Source: Gammaproteobacteria bacterium (GTDB taxonomy: Bacteria; Pseudomonadota; Gammaproteobacteria; Chromatiales; Chromatiaceae). Taken from it: a stretch of DNA of 41,170 nt. Below, piece by piece: positions 9,890 to 20,123 of the stretch; position 1 is the first letter of the stretch, and each line of letters starts with the position of its first letter. The DNA lies in assembly GCA_024206335.1 (NCBI GenBank), contig JAAGZL010000300.1, forward strand, positions 1-41,170, given 5' to 3'. The translations under genes were made by a program, and so were the position numbers. A model generated the notes under the pieces. That model was not told where the DNA came from and did no database searches. It saw only the letters and a list, made by a program, of their open reading frames with translations.

Positions 9890-9920
9890 AAAAAAACCGC
9901 CAGCAAAGGCCAGCGGTTTT
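9890..9920 (-). terminator. Rho-independent terminator after ilvC
   Basis: On the minus strand AAAACCGC pairs with GCGGTTTT across a short loop and is followed by a run of seven T (9890-9896). It lies 45 bases beyond the ilvC stop, so it should end the ilvBHC transcript and separate it from pssA. Confidence 0.85.
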
Positions 9921-9965
9921 CCACAATCTGCAAACTCCGATCTATTCAGAGCCGCCCTTTCGGGA

Positions 9966-11578
<1,613 letters not shown>

Positions 11579-11580
11579 GA

Positions 11581-13299
11581 TCAAACCAGCTCGCTTTCAG
11601 GGGAGAGATACATCTCGTTGTGGCCCTTACCCGCCTCAATCATCGGGTATACATTCTCTTCTGGATCAATGACCACGTCCATGAACACCAGTTGATCTTT
11701 CATGGCAAACGCCTTCTGCATGGCCTGTTCCAGATCTTCCTTGCGCTCTATCCGCATCCCCACATGGCCGTAGCTTTCCGCCAGCTTGACGAAGTCTGGG
11801 GTACTCTCCACCGTAGAGTGCGAATAGCGGCTTTCATAGAAAAACTCCTGCCACTGACGCACCATGCCCATATAGCCGTTGTTCAGCATCAATATCTTGA
11901 GAGGCAGGCTATGCTGTTTGCAGGTTGCCAACTCCTGGATGCACATCTGGATACTGGCCTCACTGGTAACCACCACCACGTCTGCATCCGGGTGGGCCAT
12001 CTTCACCCCCATGGCCGAGGGCAGACCAAAGCCCATGGTCCCCAACCCGCCAGAGTTTATCCAGCGTCTGGGCTTGTCAAAACCGTAGAACTGGGCGGTA
12101 AACATCTGGTGCTGCCCCACGTCGGAACAGACATAGGCATCGCCGTTGGTAACCTTATGCAGGACCTCCAACGCGTACTGAGGCTTGATCGTGTCACCGC
12201 TTTTGTCATAGCTGAGGCACTGTTTTTCACGCCACTTGTTGATCTGACTCCACCACTGCTGAATCGCATCCTGGTCCTGCTCTACCTTGCTATCCTTGAG
12301 CAGCTTCAGCATATTCTGCAGCACCTGATCCACCGCACCAACAATGGGCACATCAACCCGCACATTCTTGGAGATGGAGGAAGGATCTATATCTATATGG
12401 ATAATCTTGGCATCCGGGCAGAAACGCTCCACATGACCGGTAATCCGGTCGTCAAAGCGCGCACCAATGGCAATCAACACATCGGTGCCATGCATGGCCA
12501 TATTGGCCTCATAGGTGCCGTGCATGCCCAGCATGCCCAGAAACTGTTTGTCGCTGGAGGGATATGCCCCTAACCCCATGAGGGTACTGGTTATGGGTAG
12601 CTTCAGCTGCCGGATAATCTCTATAAGCGATTCGGAGGCATTCCCCAGCACCACGCCACCGCCGGAGTAAACCACGGGACATTTGGCGGCCATGATCAGA
12701 TCCACCGCCTTTTTGATCTGCCCGGTGTGACCCCGCGTCACCGGATTATAGGAGCGCATGGAGATCTTCTCGGGATAGTCATATGGGATCTTGACCCCGG
12801 GATCGGTGATATCCTTGGGTATATCTATCACCACCGGACCAGGCCGACCAGATGTGGCTATATAGAAGGCCTTCTTGAAGGTTGCAGCCAGATCCCGTAC
12901 ATCCTTTACCAGGAAATTGTGTTTTACACAGGGACGGGTGATACCCACCGTATCCACTTCCTGGAAGGCATCACTTCCAATGAAGGGTGAAGGCACCTGA
13001 CCGGTGAGGACCACCATGGGGATAGAGTCCATGTAGGCAGTGGCAATACCGGTTACGGCATTGGTAGCCCCGGGACCGGAGGTGACCAGGGCAACGCCGG
13101 GCCGACCGGTGGCACGGGCATATCCGTCCGCAGCATGGGTTGCACCCTGTTCGTGGCGTACCAGGATATGCTTCACATCATCCTGCTTGAATATCGCATC
13201 ATATATATGCAGGACAGCACCACCAGGGTAACCAAACACATATTCCACGCCTTCGTCTTTCAAACACTGAACGACGATTTCGGAACCACTCAATTCCAC
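11581..13299 (-). CDS. ilvB: Acetolactate synthase large (catalytic) subunit
   Basis: This thiamine-diphosphate enzyme makes 2-acetolactate and 2-aceto-2-hydroxybutyrate, the first shared step of branched-chain synthesis. I chose GTG 13299, which has GGAGG eight bases upstream (13308-13312); the longer frame begins at TTG. About 572 residues. The N-terminal ThDP domain has the catalytic Glu in RHEQGATHAADGYAR, and the middle FAD-binding region shows GARFDDRITG. The C-terminal ThDP/Mg motif reads SEASIQMCIQEL ... LNN where most homologues have GDGS or GEGS, so Glu stands in the metal-ligand position. The rest of the domain (QWQEFFYESRYSHS) is intact. It may be called ilvB or ilvI; the pairing with ilvH and ilvC is clear. 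Confidence 0.95.
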   Translation of the reverse strand: MELSGSEIVVQCLKDEGVEYVFGYPGGAVLHIYDAIFKQDDVKHILVRHEQGATHAADGYARATGRPGVALVTSGPGATNAVTGIATAYMDSIPMVVLTGQVPSPFIGSDAFQEVDTVGITRPCVKHNFLVKDVRDLAATFKKAFYIATSGRPGPVVIDIPKDITDPGVKIPYDYPEKISMRSYNPVTRGHTGQIKKAVDLIMAAKCPVVYSGGGVVLGNASESLIEIIRQLKLPITSTLMGLGAYPSSDKQFLGMLGMHGTYEANMAMHGTDVLIAIGARFDDRITGHVERFCPDAKIIHIDIDPSSISKNVRVDVPIVGAVDQVLQNMLKLLKDSKVEQDQDAIQQWWSQINKWREKQCLSYDKSGDTIKPQYALEVLHKVTNGDAYVCSDVGQHQMFTAQFYGFDKPRRWINSGGLGTMGFGLPSAMGVKMAHPDADVVVVTSEASIQMCIQELATCKQHSLPLKILMLNNGYMGMVRQWQEFFYESRYSHSTVESTPDFVKLAESYGHVGMRIERKEDLEQAMQKAFAMKDQLVFMDVVIDPEENVYPMIEAGKGHNEMYLSPESELV

Positions 13300-13671
13300 G
13301 TCAAAGACCTCCAACAACACCTACACCAAGCAAAAGACCGGGAACCGGCCAATAATATATTCCATGGGAATTACAGAACAGCACAAATTACTAATATTGG
13401 GCATTCAGGTCAAGGAGAACCGGGACTAAGAACGATATTTACCCATAGAACAGCCAGATAGCACAGCATATCGACAGAATTGAAACCACAATAGCAGACT
13501 GCGGATCCACCAATCCAGGAAAACACAACCAGGTGAGTTGAGACAAATGGCCCAATTACCACAAAATCACAAAATAAAATCAGTACCAGTTGCAAGTAAA
13601 TACTTGCCAACCTGAATTGCTAGCCCATAATAGGAAAGGTCAATCACAATCCAAAGGAAGGCAAAGGCATC
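13300..13671. other. Divergent intergenic region ilvB / DUF4124 gene
   Basis: These ~370 bases hold the promoters of two divergent genes. On the minus strand 13410-13610 is an open frame beginning with TTG whose product is rich in Leu, Val and Ile; it has no good ribosome binding site and I do not call it a gene. No terminator or antiterminator with a T-run was found between it and ilvB. Confidence 0.4.
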
Positions 13672-14124
13672 ATGAAACATATCCAGATCATTTTTATCTC
13701 CATCATGTTCCTAACTTGGCTGTTGCCGGCAACGGCCAAAACCTACCGCTGGGTAAATGAAAACGGAGTAACAATCTACTCACAGTCACCGCCCCCATCC
13801 GGAAATGCCGCTATCATAAAACCACCACCGAAACCAGCAGCGTCACCCGACGAGATAATGAAAAACCTACAACAACGTCAAGAGGCGATGGACAAAGTCA
13901 GGAACAAAGAAACAGAAGCGGATAAGATTGCAGATAGAGAAGCCAAAAACACAGAGATGAAAAAGAAAAACTGCGAGGTCTCCAGAAAAAATCTGGAAGT
14001 GAGCACTCGCCACCCCAGGGTAAGAATGAAACAGGAAGATGGCAGCTTCAAACATCTTACCGATAAAGAGCGTCAGGCCCAGATAGACAAGGCAAACAAA
14101 GATATTGAGAAGTTCTGCAACTAA
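13672..14124 (+). CDS. DUF4124-domain secreted protein
   Basis: This is a 150-residue protein with an N-terminal signal peptide (IIFISIMFLTWLLPATA) followed by a DUF4124-type segment: KTYRWVNENGVTIYSQSPPP. That segment is the usual Y-x-W-x-D/N-x-x-G-x-x-x-Y/F-S pattern of the family. The rest is lysine- and glutamate-rich, probably helical (residues ~60-150), and ends in a single Cys. Proteins of this type are common periplasmic proteins of unknown function in Proteobacteria. The ATG has an AAGGAAGG-like ribosome binding site upstream. It is a single plus-strand gene converging on the PrsT gene. Confidence 0.8.
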   Translation: MKHIQIIFISIMFLTWLLPATAKTYRWVNENGVTIYSQSPPPSGNAAIIKPPPKPAASPDEIMKNLQQRQEAMDKVRNKETEADKIADREAKNTEMKKKNCEVSRKNLEVSTRHPRVRMKQEDGSFKHLTDKERQAQIDKANKDIEKFCN

Positions 14125-14173
14125 TACTAGTTTGCTATATTTATTGCTGTTTTAAGCTAACGGCCATCCAGAA

Positions 14174-14208
14174 CCAGGCATGCACAATTTCTTTCTTAGC
14201 ATGCCTGG
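14174..14208. terminator. Perfect 10-bp hairpin between converging genes
   Basis: CCAGGCATGC (14174-14183) and GCATGCCTGG (14199-14208) form a perfect stem with a 15-base loop. It lies 50 bases after the DUF4124 stop and 63 bases after the PrsT stop. There is no T-run, so a role as bidirectional terminator or transcript-end protector is an inference from position. Confidence 0.5.
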
Positions 14209-14270
14209 CGCGAGTATAAGCAGCCCAGCCTAGTCTGCCATATGGAAATAAATGGAACGGCACAGCCAAC

Positions 14271-16676
14271 CTACTTTGCCTTGAGTTCTCCCAAGACCCG
14301 CCTGGCCTCTTCAATACCTGTAAATGATTTCTCTGATTTCAACGCCTGTTCCAGTTTCTCCATTGCCTCCTTATTCCGGCCCAACTTATAGTAGGCCATA
14401 CCCAGGTGGTAACTGATATCAGGCAGTTTAAGTCCTCCCCGATCCGCCCGTTCCAACATAGTCACTGCATCTGCAAATTCACCACGCATATAGTAAACCC
14501 AACCCAGAGTGTCCACATAGACAGGGCTCTCAGAAATAGCGAACTCCTTGGTCAACTCCAACGCCTTATCCAGAGCTGCCTGGTCCGGTTTACCATACAG
14601 TAACAACATGGCAAGATTGTTCTTCACCACTGGAACATTTGGGCGCTCCTTCAGCACTCTCTGGTATAACACCCTGGCTTCACTCTCTTTACCATTGCGT
14701 TCATAGATCGCAGCCAACTCCATCGCCAGTGATAGTGCATTGGTTTTTTCAAGCCCCTGTTTAAGCAGACTGATCGCACCCGGGATATCTTTCTCGATCA
14801 GGCTCAGCTTTGCCTGACTACTGTATGGGACCGGCCATTTTGGGTTGATCTCTCCAGCTTTTTTAAATGCTACCCAGGCTTCCTTAAAGCGTTCCTGGCT
14901 AGCATAAATCTGACCTTCCAGGTTGTAGGCAAGAAAATTTTTCTCATTCTGCTGTATTACCTGTTGTACCCGCCTCAGTGCCTTATCTGGCTGCTTCAGC
15001 ACCAACCAGCTTTTGGCTATTGCGATCAATGGCTCCACTGCATTGGGAGCAAATTTCAACGCCTGGTCAAACAGACTGGTGCTCTCTTCCAGTTTACCCA
15101 TACCTTGCAAGCCAAGGCCTTCATAGTAATAACCTGGCGCCTGATCAGGATGTTTACTCTGCATCTGCTTTGCTATTGATATAACCTTGCCCCACTTTTT
15201 CTGCCGAGAATATATCTTAGCAATACCCAGCACAATACCGGTGTGATCCGGGGCAAATTTCTGCATCTTTTGTAGTACCGCTATAGCATCATCTTCCTTA
15301 CCTGTCTGCACCAGAAGTTGGGCCAATTCGAAATTGGCCGCCGCCTCCTGTGGACTTGCCTGAATGGCAGCCTCTAAACTCTCCCGCGCCAGCGCAACCT
15401 CCTTGTTAGCCAGATGCGCCCTAGCCTTCAACCTGAGACCCTTCACGTGCCCTGGGTCCTCACCCAGCAGGGTACGCAAATCAGCAATGCCCTTGCCGGC
15501 ATCATTCATTGCCAGAGACAGTGCTGCCCGAGTAAGTAACGCATCCTTGTTCTTCGGGTCATCTGCCAATACGCCATCTATCATCTCTTTGGATTTATCC
15601 AGTTCCTTATCCAGCATCAGCAGACCAGCCAACTTTGTTCTAGCCTGTGCCCCATCAACTCCTTCTACCTCCTTTTCAGAGATATCCTGGTAGATCTTTT
15701 TCGCCTCATCCCGACGCCCCAAGCCCAGATAGATCTTAGCTAGGGCAAACTGCAATCGATACTCCTGTGGGTTTTGTTTCACAAACTGCCGCAGTTCCTG
15801 CTCTGCATTCTCCAGAGTCGACTTCTCTTCGGACAGGTACTCAACCAGGGCCAATTTTGCATCGATACTGTCTGGCTTAGTGGCAACGGCATCCCGCAGT
15901 ACTTTCTCCGCCTCGGCCTTATTACCCTTGGCATGATGGTAGGCCGCAAGCCGGGTACGGTTGGACTGGTTATCCGGTTGCAACGCAATCATCTTCTCAA
16001 GGATTTCAACTGTACCCCTGGTATTAGCAGTCTTCTCGTACATTCGAGCCAACAGTAGATGCAATCCCATATGCTCTGGGTTCTCTTCCAGCCCCTGCCT
16101 AGCCAGACCAATAGCCCTATCCAAATCCCCCAAATCAGCATGCAGTGCAGACAGCAGTGAAACTGCATCAACATTTTTAGGATCAACTTTAACTGCAGCC
16201 TCCACATCCCGCACCGCATCCTCTTTATTGCCCATTCGGGCTTTAGCCAGCCCCTTCAATACCATCGCCGCAGGGTCGCCAGGTTTTTGTACCAACGCTC
16301 TGTCTGCTACATCCAGGGCCTTCTCCGGAGATCCACTCATGGCGTACAGACGACCAAGATGAGTCAGAGCACCCACATGATTAGGATTCAGCTCAACTGA
16401 GCGTAAAAACAGGGCATAGGCCTTTCGCCAATTCTCCTCTTTCTCCATAATCTGACCAAACATGAAGTGTGCCTCAGCATCCTTTGGATCGATCTGCAGC
16501 ACATTCTTAAACTCAAGTTCTGCCTTTACATAGTTTCCCTGCTCAAAGAGTTCCATTCCACGTTTAAAATAGTTTGCCTTGCGGTCATCAGCCCCGCCAC
16601 AGGCGGTAAGTAGTTGAATCAAGAACATGACCACCAGTAGCGACAGCAGTTTTTTATAATGAAAATTCATTATCAT
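14271..16676 (-). CDS. prsT: XrtA/PEP-CTERM system TPR-repeat lipoprotein
   Basis: PrsT is a large tetratricopeptide lipoprotein found only with exosortase A/exopolysaccharide loci; its exact role is unknown. About 800 residues: a lipoprotein signal (LLSLLVVMFLIQLLTACGG, lipobox Cys near residue 26) and then ~20 TPR units to the C-terminus. Repeats such as GNYVKAELEFKNVLQIDPKD, PNHVGALTHLGRLYAMSG and GLKLPDISYHLGMAYYKLGR carry the W/L-G-Y-A-P positions. Translation is placed at ATG 16676 or 16670 (MIMNFHYKK); the longer frame only adds residues before the signal. It is the last gene of the exosortase locus, 165 bases after the WecA-like gene. Family call rests on architecture plus neighbourhood. 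Confidence 0.9.
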   Translation of the reverse strand: MIMNFHYKKLLSLLVVMFLIQLLTACGGADDRKANYFKRGMELFEQGNYVKAELEFKNVLQIDPKDAEAHFMFGQIMEKEENWRKAYALFLRSVELNPNHVGALTHLGRLYAMSGSPEKALDVADRALVQKPGDPAAMVLKGLAKARMGNKEDAVRDVEAAVKVDPKNVDAVSLLSALHADLGDLDRAIGLARQGLEENPEHMGLHLLLARMYEKTANTRGTVEILEKMIALQPDNQSNRTRLAAYHHAKGNKAEAEKVLRDAVATKPDSIDAKLALVEYLSEEKSTLENAEQELRQFVKQNPQEYRLQFALAKIYLGLGRRDEAKKIYQDISEKEVEGVDGAQARTKLAGLLMLDKELDKSKEMIDGVLADDPKNKDALLTRAALSLAMNDAGKGIADLRTLLGEDPGHVKGLRLKARAHLANKEVALARESLEAAIQASPQEAAANFELAQLLVQTGKEDDAIAVLQKMQKFAPDHTGIVLGIAKIYSRQKKWGKVISIAKQMQSKHPDQAPGYYYEGLGLQGMGKLEESTSLFDQALKFAPNAVEPLIAIAKSWLVLKQPDKALRRVQQVIQQNEKNFLAYNLEGQIYASQERFKEAWVAFKKAGEINPKWPVPYSSQAKLSLIEKDIPGAISLLKQGLEKTNALSLAMELAAIYERNGKESEARVLYQRVLKERPNVPVVKNNLAMLLLYGKPDQAALDKALELTKEFAISESPVYVDTLGWVYYMRGEFADAVTMLERADRGGLKLPDISYHLGMAYYKLGRNKEAMEKLEQALKSEKSFTGIEEARRVLGELKAK

Positions 16677-16840
16677 ATACACAGCAAACACCTCATAAAC
16701 AGATCCAGAGAAACACCTGGAACATGGTATAAACACCCGCCAACCACACAGAACCATCTAATCATGACTGATTGCCAGAAGAAAGCAATCAGAGTGCAGT
16801 TTACTCTTATTAAAACCCCAGCTCACCAGAGTCATATATT

Positions 16841-18472
16841 TTATAACAAACTTCTGGAAATTATTACCAGAAGTGAAATAGATGCACTTGCCAACACCAA
16901 CTTCTCCATACGCGCCTGCCGATTAAACAGGACATCAATAGCATAAAAAAGAACTACTATTTCAATTACCAGCTTAGCATCAATACCATCCATAACCCTG
17001 GCCTCAGGAAATATAGAAACAATCAGGGCCATTGCCAGTAATAGAAAGTCCAAGGCGGAAAAGTCCCGCACAGAACTTCCAGCTATTTTGATAAGAAAGG
17101 CTACCGCAATACCGATAATTAGAAACAGGATTGGTAGATAGATTGCAACAACACCTCCATGCTGTTGCTCAACCTCCATAAAATAGACTACAAACCCAGC
17201 TGTAACGTACAGACAAAGCCGTCTTACCGCATGGGATAACTCATTATTGAACAGAACAGCTGGCAATAACAATACCAGCAGCAACACCGCCAATACTCCA
17301 AAGTCACTATGCACATCGGCGGCACAGCTAACTCCGATAATGAGTATGGCACTGAGCATTACCCTGACGACTTGGTAAAAAGTACTCCGATAGGAATTCA
17401 GTTCACTACCAACTCCAATTCTTGCCAGGACTCGCTGTAAACCTTTAACCCACTTACTGGTAGAACCAACCCGCCTCTTGGCAAAAGCAATCATGGAGAG
17501 CAGTGCTACGCAGAATACCAAGTAAATAACCAGGAGCTGCAGGTCACTCGCATATCTTTGTACAAAGGCGGTCAGAACCAGTGCTATCTGAATGGCATAG
17601 ACCACATAAACCGCCTCCCGATGGGAAAAACCGATATCCAAAAATCTGTGGTGGATATGATTCTTATCTGGCGCAAACGGAGAGCGCCCCTCAGAGATGC
17701 GGATTGCCATCACGAAAAACACATCCAGCAACGGTAGCCCGAGCACCATCACAGCCATCATGGGGCTGAGGGCGGTATTGCTTTTTTGGGTAACCAATAT
17801 ACAGATGGCACCAGAACAGAACCCCAGCATCTGACTACCGGCATCACCCATAAATATACGCGCAGGATAGGTATTAAAGCGCAGAAAACCCAGGGTAGCA
17901 CCGATCAGCGCCAGCCCGAATATTATCATGTTTGCATCTTGTGCCAAATAGGCGGTAACGGTCATGCAACCAATAGCCAGCAGACTGGTGCCTCCAGCCA
18001 GACCATCCAGACCATCAGCCATATTTACCGCATTTGTTACACCAACCAATAGGATCACGGTAAACATCTGGGCAAGAACCTGTGGGATCTCACCGTCTTC
18101 AAAAAATGGGAAGTGGTGTATGCAAGCATCACCCCAGTAAACCAGGATGGATGCCGCAGTTATCTGGCCCAAAAACTTGATCCTGAAATTCAGATCACTC
18201 CTATCATCCCACAACCCAAACAGGAAAAGCAGGGTCAGTGCCGCAAGCAGGGCAACAAACAGCTGGGTCTTGGGCATCCAGATCAGTAGCGGCACTACAC
18301 TTCCCAGAAATATCGCAATCCCACCCACTCGTGGCACAGCATCAGCGTGCACCTTGCGTGGACCTGGAAGATCCATCAGACCAACCGAGGCAGCCACTCT
18401 TACCAGAAGCGGTATCAGCATCATGGAGAGCGAAATAGCTATCAGAAATGAGATCAGACCTGTAATAGACAT
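16841..18472 (-). CDS. WecA/MraY-family undecaprenyl-phosphate sugar-1-phosphate transferase with extra C-terminal membrane domain
   Basis: Enzymes of this family start lipid-linked glycan assembly by moving a sugar-1-phosphate from a UDP-sugar to undecaprenyl phosphate in the inner membrane. Family motifs are complete: LWDDRSDL near residue 90, NAVNMADGLDGLAGG near 155, FMGDAGSQMLGF near 215 and DKNHIHHRFLDIGFSHREA near 270. The protein has ~543 residues against ~350 for typical WecA; the last ~190 residues are additional hydrophobic helices of unknown role. The ATG at 18472, ten bases after the XrtA stop, is preferred over a TTG inside the XrtA gene. With wecB and wecC upstream, a GlcNAc-1-P transferase is likely but the donor is not proven. 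Confidence 0.88.
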   Translation of the reverse strand: MSITGLISFLIAISLSMMLIPLLVRVAASVGLMDLPGPRKVHADAVPRVGGIAIFLGSVVPLLIWMPKTQLFVALLAALTLLFLFGLWDDRSDLNFRIKFLGQITAASILVYWGDACIHHFPFFEDGEIPQVLAQMFTVILLVGVTNAVNMADGLDGLAGGTSLLAIGCMTVTAYLAQDANMIIFGLALIGATLGFLRFNTYPARIFMGDAGSQMLGFCSGAICILVTQKSNTALSPMMAVMVLGLPLLDVFFVMAIRISEGRSPFAPDKNHIHHRFLDIGFSHREAVYVVYAIQIALVLTAFVQRYASDLQLLVIYLVFCVALLSMIAFAKRRVGSTSKWVKGLQRVLARIGVGSELNSYRSTFYQVVRVMLSAILIIGVSCAADVHSDFGVLAVLLLVLLLPAVLFNNELSHAVRRLCLYVTAGFVVYFMEVEQQHGGVVAIYLPILFLIIGIAVAFLIKIAGSSVRDFSALDFLLLAMALIVSIFPEARVMDGIDAKLVIEIVVLFYAIDVLFNRQARMEKLVLASASISLLVIISRSLL

Positions 18473-18482
18473 TAGATTCCCA

Positions 18483-20048
18483 TCACTCAGGTACAAATCT
18501 CTCTAACTCTGGATTTATATCCCTGACAAAATCCTGCAGCAACCTGTCGATCTCAGCAACCTCCTGACCGGGACGCACTATGGCGGTAAGCCGCACCAGG
18601 GATCCATCGGTTCGTTGTCTAGTCAGCGCATCCCAGAACAGATACCACTTAACCAGATACTCATTGGTAATAACCCGCCCCCGCTGTTGAAACCAGTAGT
18701 AGACCAGTTGCTTGACTTCACCCAGCTGAATCACTGTCCTGTTTACCAGCAACGGCTTACCTGCCACTGCCACACCCTCAATTGCCCTCTGATCAAACTC
18801 GGTAATCTGCCAACCTCCTCCCGGCAAGCAGGATTTTGGTGAATGGGCTGATACCCCCTTGCGTTGGGAGTCATAGTAGGCCACATAGAAATTAACCGAG
18901 GTTTTGTCCTTTCCAGTGTAATCGGCAATGATGTAGTCATTCAGCTTGAGGGCCTCCAGATAGATATTTGCCATCACATCCTTTTTTCCCTGCCACTCCC
19001 CGACCTCCATGGGGAAAGAGTTGAACAGCGGCCGCTCTGGAATCACCTCGGTTCTCTCCGGCAGCACCTGAGAAACCACCGCAACAGCCAACAACAGAGC
19101 CAACGACAAATATAAGACACCAGGTATAGACCTGGTCTTTATCTCAGCTGAGCTGGAAATGGATACTGGCTGATCTATGGCAAACACTTCACCAAATGGC
19201 ACGCTCTCCCTACCGATTTTGGACAACAGCCACATCTCCAACACCAGCACCACAGTGCAGGCCATAAACACGAACCAGCCTTCAAAATCGTGCAGAAAGC
19301 CTTCCGCCATATCCTGCCCCCAATACTCCACCATCACCCCAATCACGCCGATACGGAAGCTGTTCATAAATACTGTAATGGGTATGGTAGATAGAAACAC
19401 CACGCCCTTTTTCCACAGAGCATCTTTATACAGATAGGCGGCAATAAAGCCCAATGACATGAGTGGGAACAGGTAGCGCAGGCCGCTGCAAGCCTCAACC
19501 ACCTGCAGCTTAAACTCACCCAGATCTATTACATTGCCTTCCAGGTATACACTGACGCCAAACAGGCGGATAACCCAAACCCCAAGTTCAGACGAGATCA
19601 ACTGTAGAAACGCCGACAGGTTATTGTAGAGAAAATTAGGCAGGGGAACTGTAAAGAACAGAATAAAGTAGGGTATCAGGATAATACGGAAGGCAGACCA
19701 GCCCATTATCGCCAGGAGCAACCCGCCCAAAGCGAGCAGAAATGAATACTGGATGACGGTAAACATGGTGCCAAACTCACCAAGCAGAAACCCTAAAAGA
19801 CCAAGACCAAACAAGGCTACACCCACCCAGCTGATTTCAAACGGCGTCTTCAATAACTCATTTTTTTTCTGCCAGATAAAATAACCTGCAACCAGCGGCA
19901 GCAGGTAGCCATGGCTATACTCATCGCGCGACCACCACTGAACCATGTGGTATAGCCCATCAAAATATATGACGCCCATCAGCCCCGCTGCCACACCCAG
20001 CAGCAGAAAAAACCCCAAGCCGGTTTTCCACACAAATGTATTCATCAT
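18483..20048 (-). CDS. xrtA: Exosortase A fused to an EpsI domain
   Basis: Exosortase A (EpsH) is a multi-spanning inner-membrane transpeptidase thought to cleave C-terminal PEP-CTERM sorting signals of secreted proteins. The first ~290 residues have at least eight hydrophobic helices and the full active-site set: Cys in VVEACSGLRYLFPLMSLG, Arg in FMNSFRIGVIGV and His in FLHDFEGW. The last ~210 residues are an EpsI (DUF3485) domain: PMEVGEWQGK, YYDSQRKGVSAHSPKSCLPG, YYWFQQRGRVITNEY. In many genomes EpsI is a separate gene. Start is one of two adjacent ATGs (20048, 20045) behind AAGGTG. It lies between wecB and the WecA-like gene, as part of the EPS locus. Confidence 0.93.
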   Translation of the reverse strand: MMNTFVWKTGLGFFLLLGVAAGLMGVIYFDGLYHMVQWWSRDEYSHGYLLPLVAGYFIWQKKNELLKTPFEISWVGVALFGLGLLGFLLGEFGTMFTVIQYSFLLALGGLLLAIMGWSAFRIILIPYFILFFTVPLPNFLYNNLSAFLQLISSELGVWVIRLFGVSVYLEGNVIDLGEFKLQVVEACSGLRYLFPLMSLGFIAAYLYKDALWKKGVVFLSTIPITVFMNSFRIGVIGVMVEYWGQDMAEGFLHDFEGWFVFMACTVVLVLEMWLLSKIGRESVPFGEVFAIDQPVSISSSAEIKTRSIPGVLYLSLALLLAVAVVSQVLPERTEVIPERPLFNSFPMEVGEWQGKKDVMANIYLEALKLNDYIIADYTGKDKTSVNFYVAYYDSQRKGVSAHSPKSCLPGGGWQITEFDQRAIEGVAVAGKPLLVNRTVIQLGEVKQLVYYWFQQRGRVITNEYLVKWYLFWDALTRQRTDGSLVRLTAIVRPGQEVAEIDRLLQDFVRDINPELERFVPE

Positions 20049-20082
20049 CACCTTAGTCTAATTAATTCCCAGCCAACGCCAA

Positions 20083-20123
20083 CTGTAGCCAGCACCACAG
20101 TTACGGCTCTTGGCTGGCTACAG
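20083..20123 (-). promoter_or_regulatory. Intercistronic 11-bp hairpin between wecB and xrtA
   Basis: CTGTAGCCAGC (20083-20093) and GCTGGCTACAG (20113-20123) are perfect complements with a 19-base loop. The stem overlaps the wecB stop codon and ends about 35 bases before the xrtA start. With no T-run, a role in mRNA processing or stability, or as a repeat, is more likely than termination. Confidence 0.5.
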
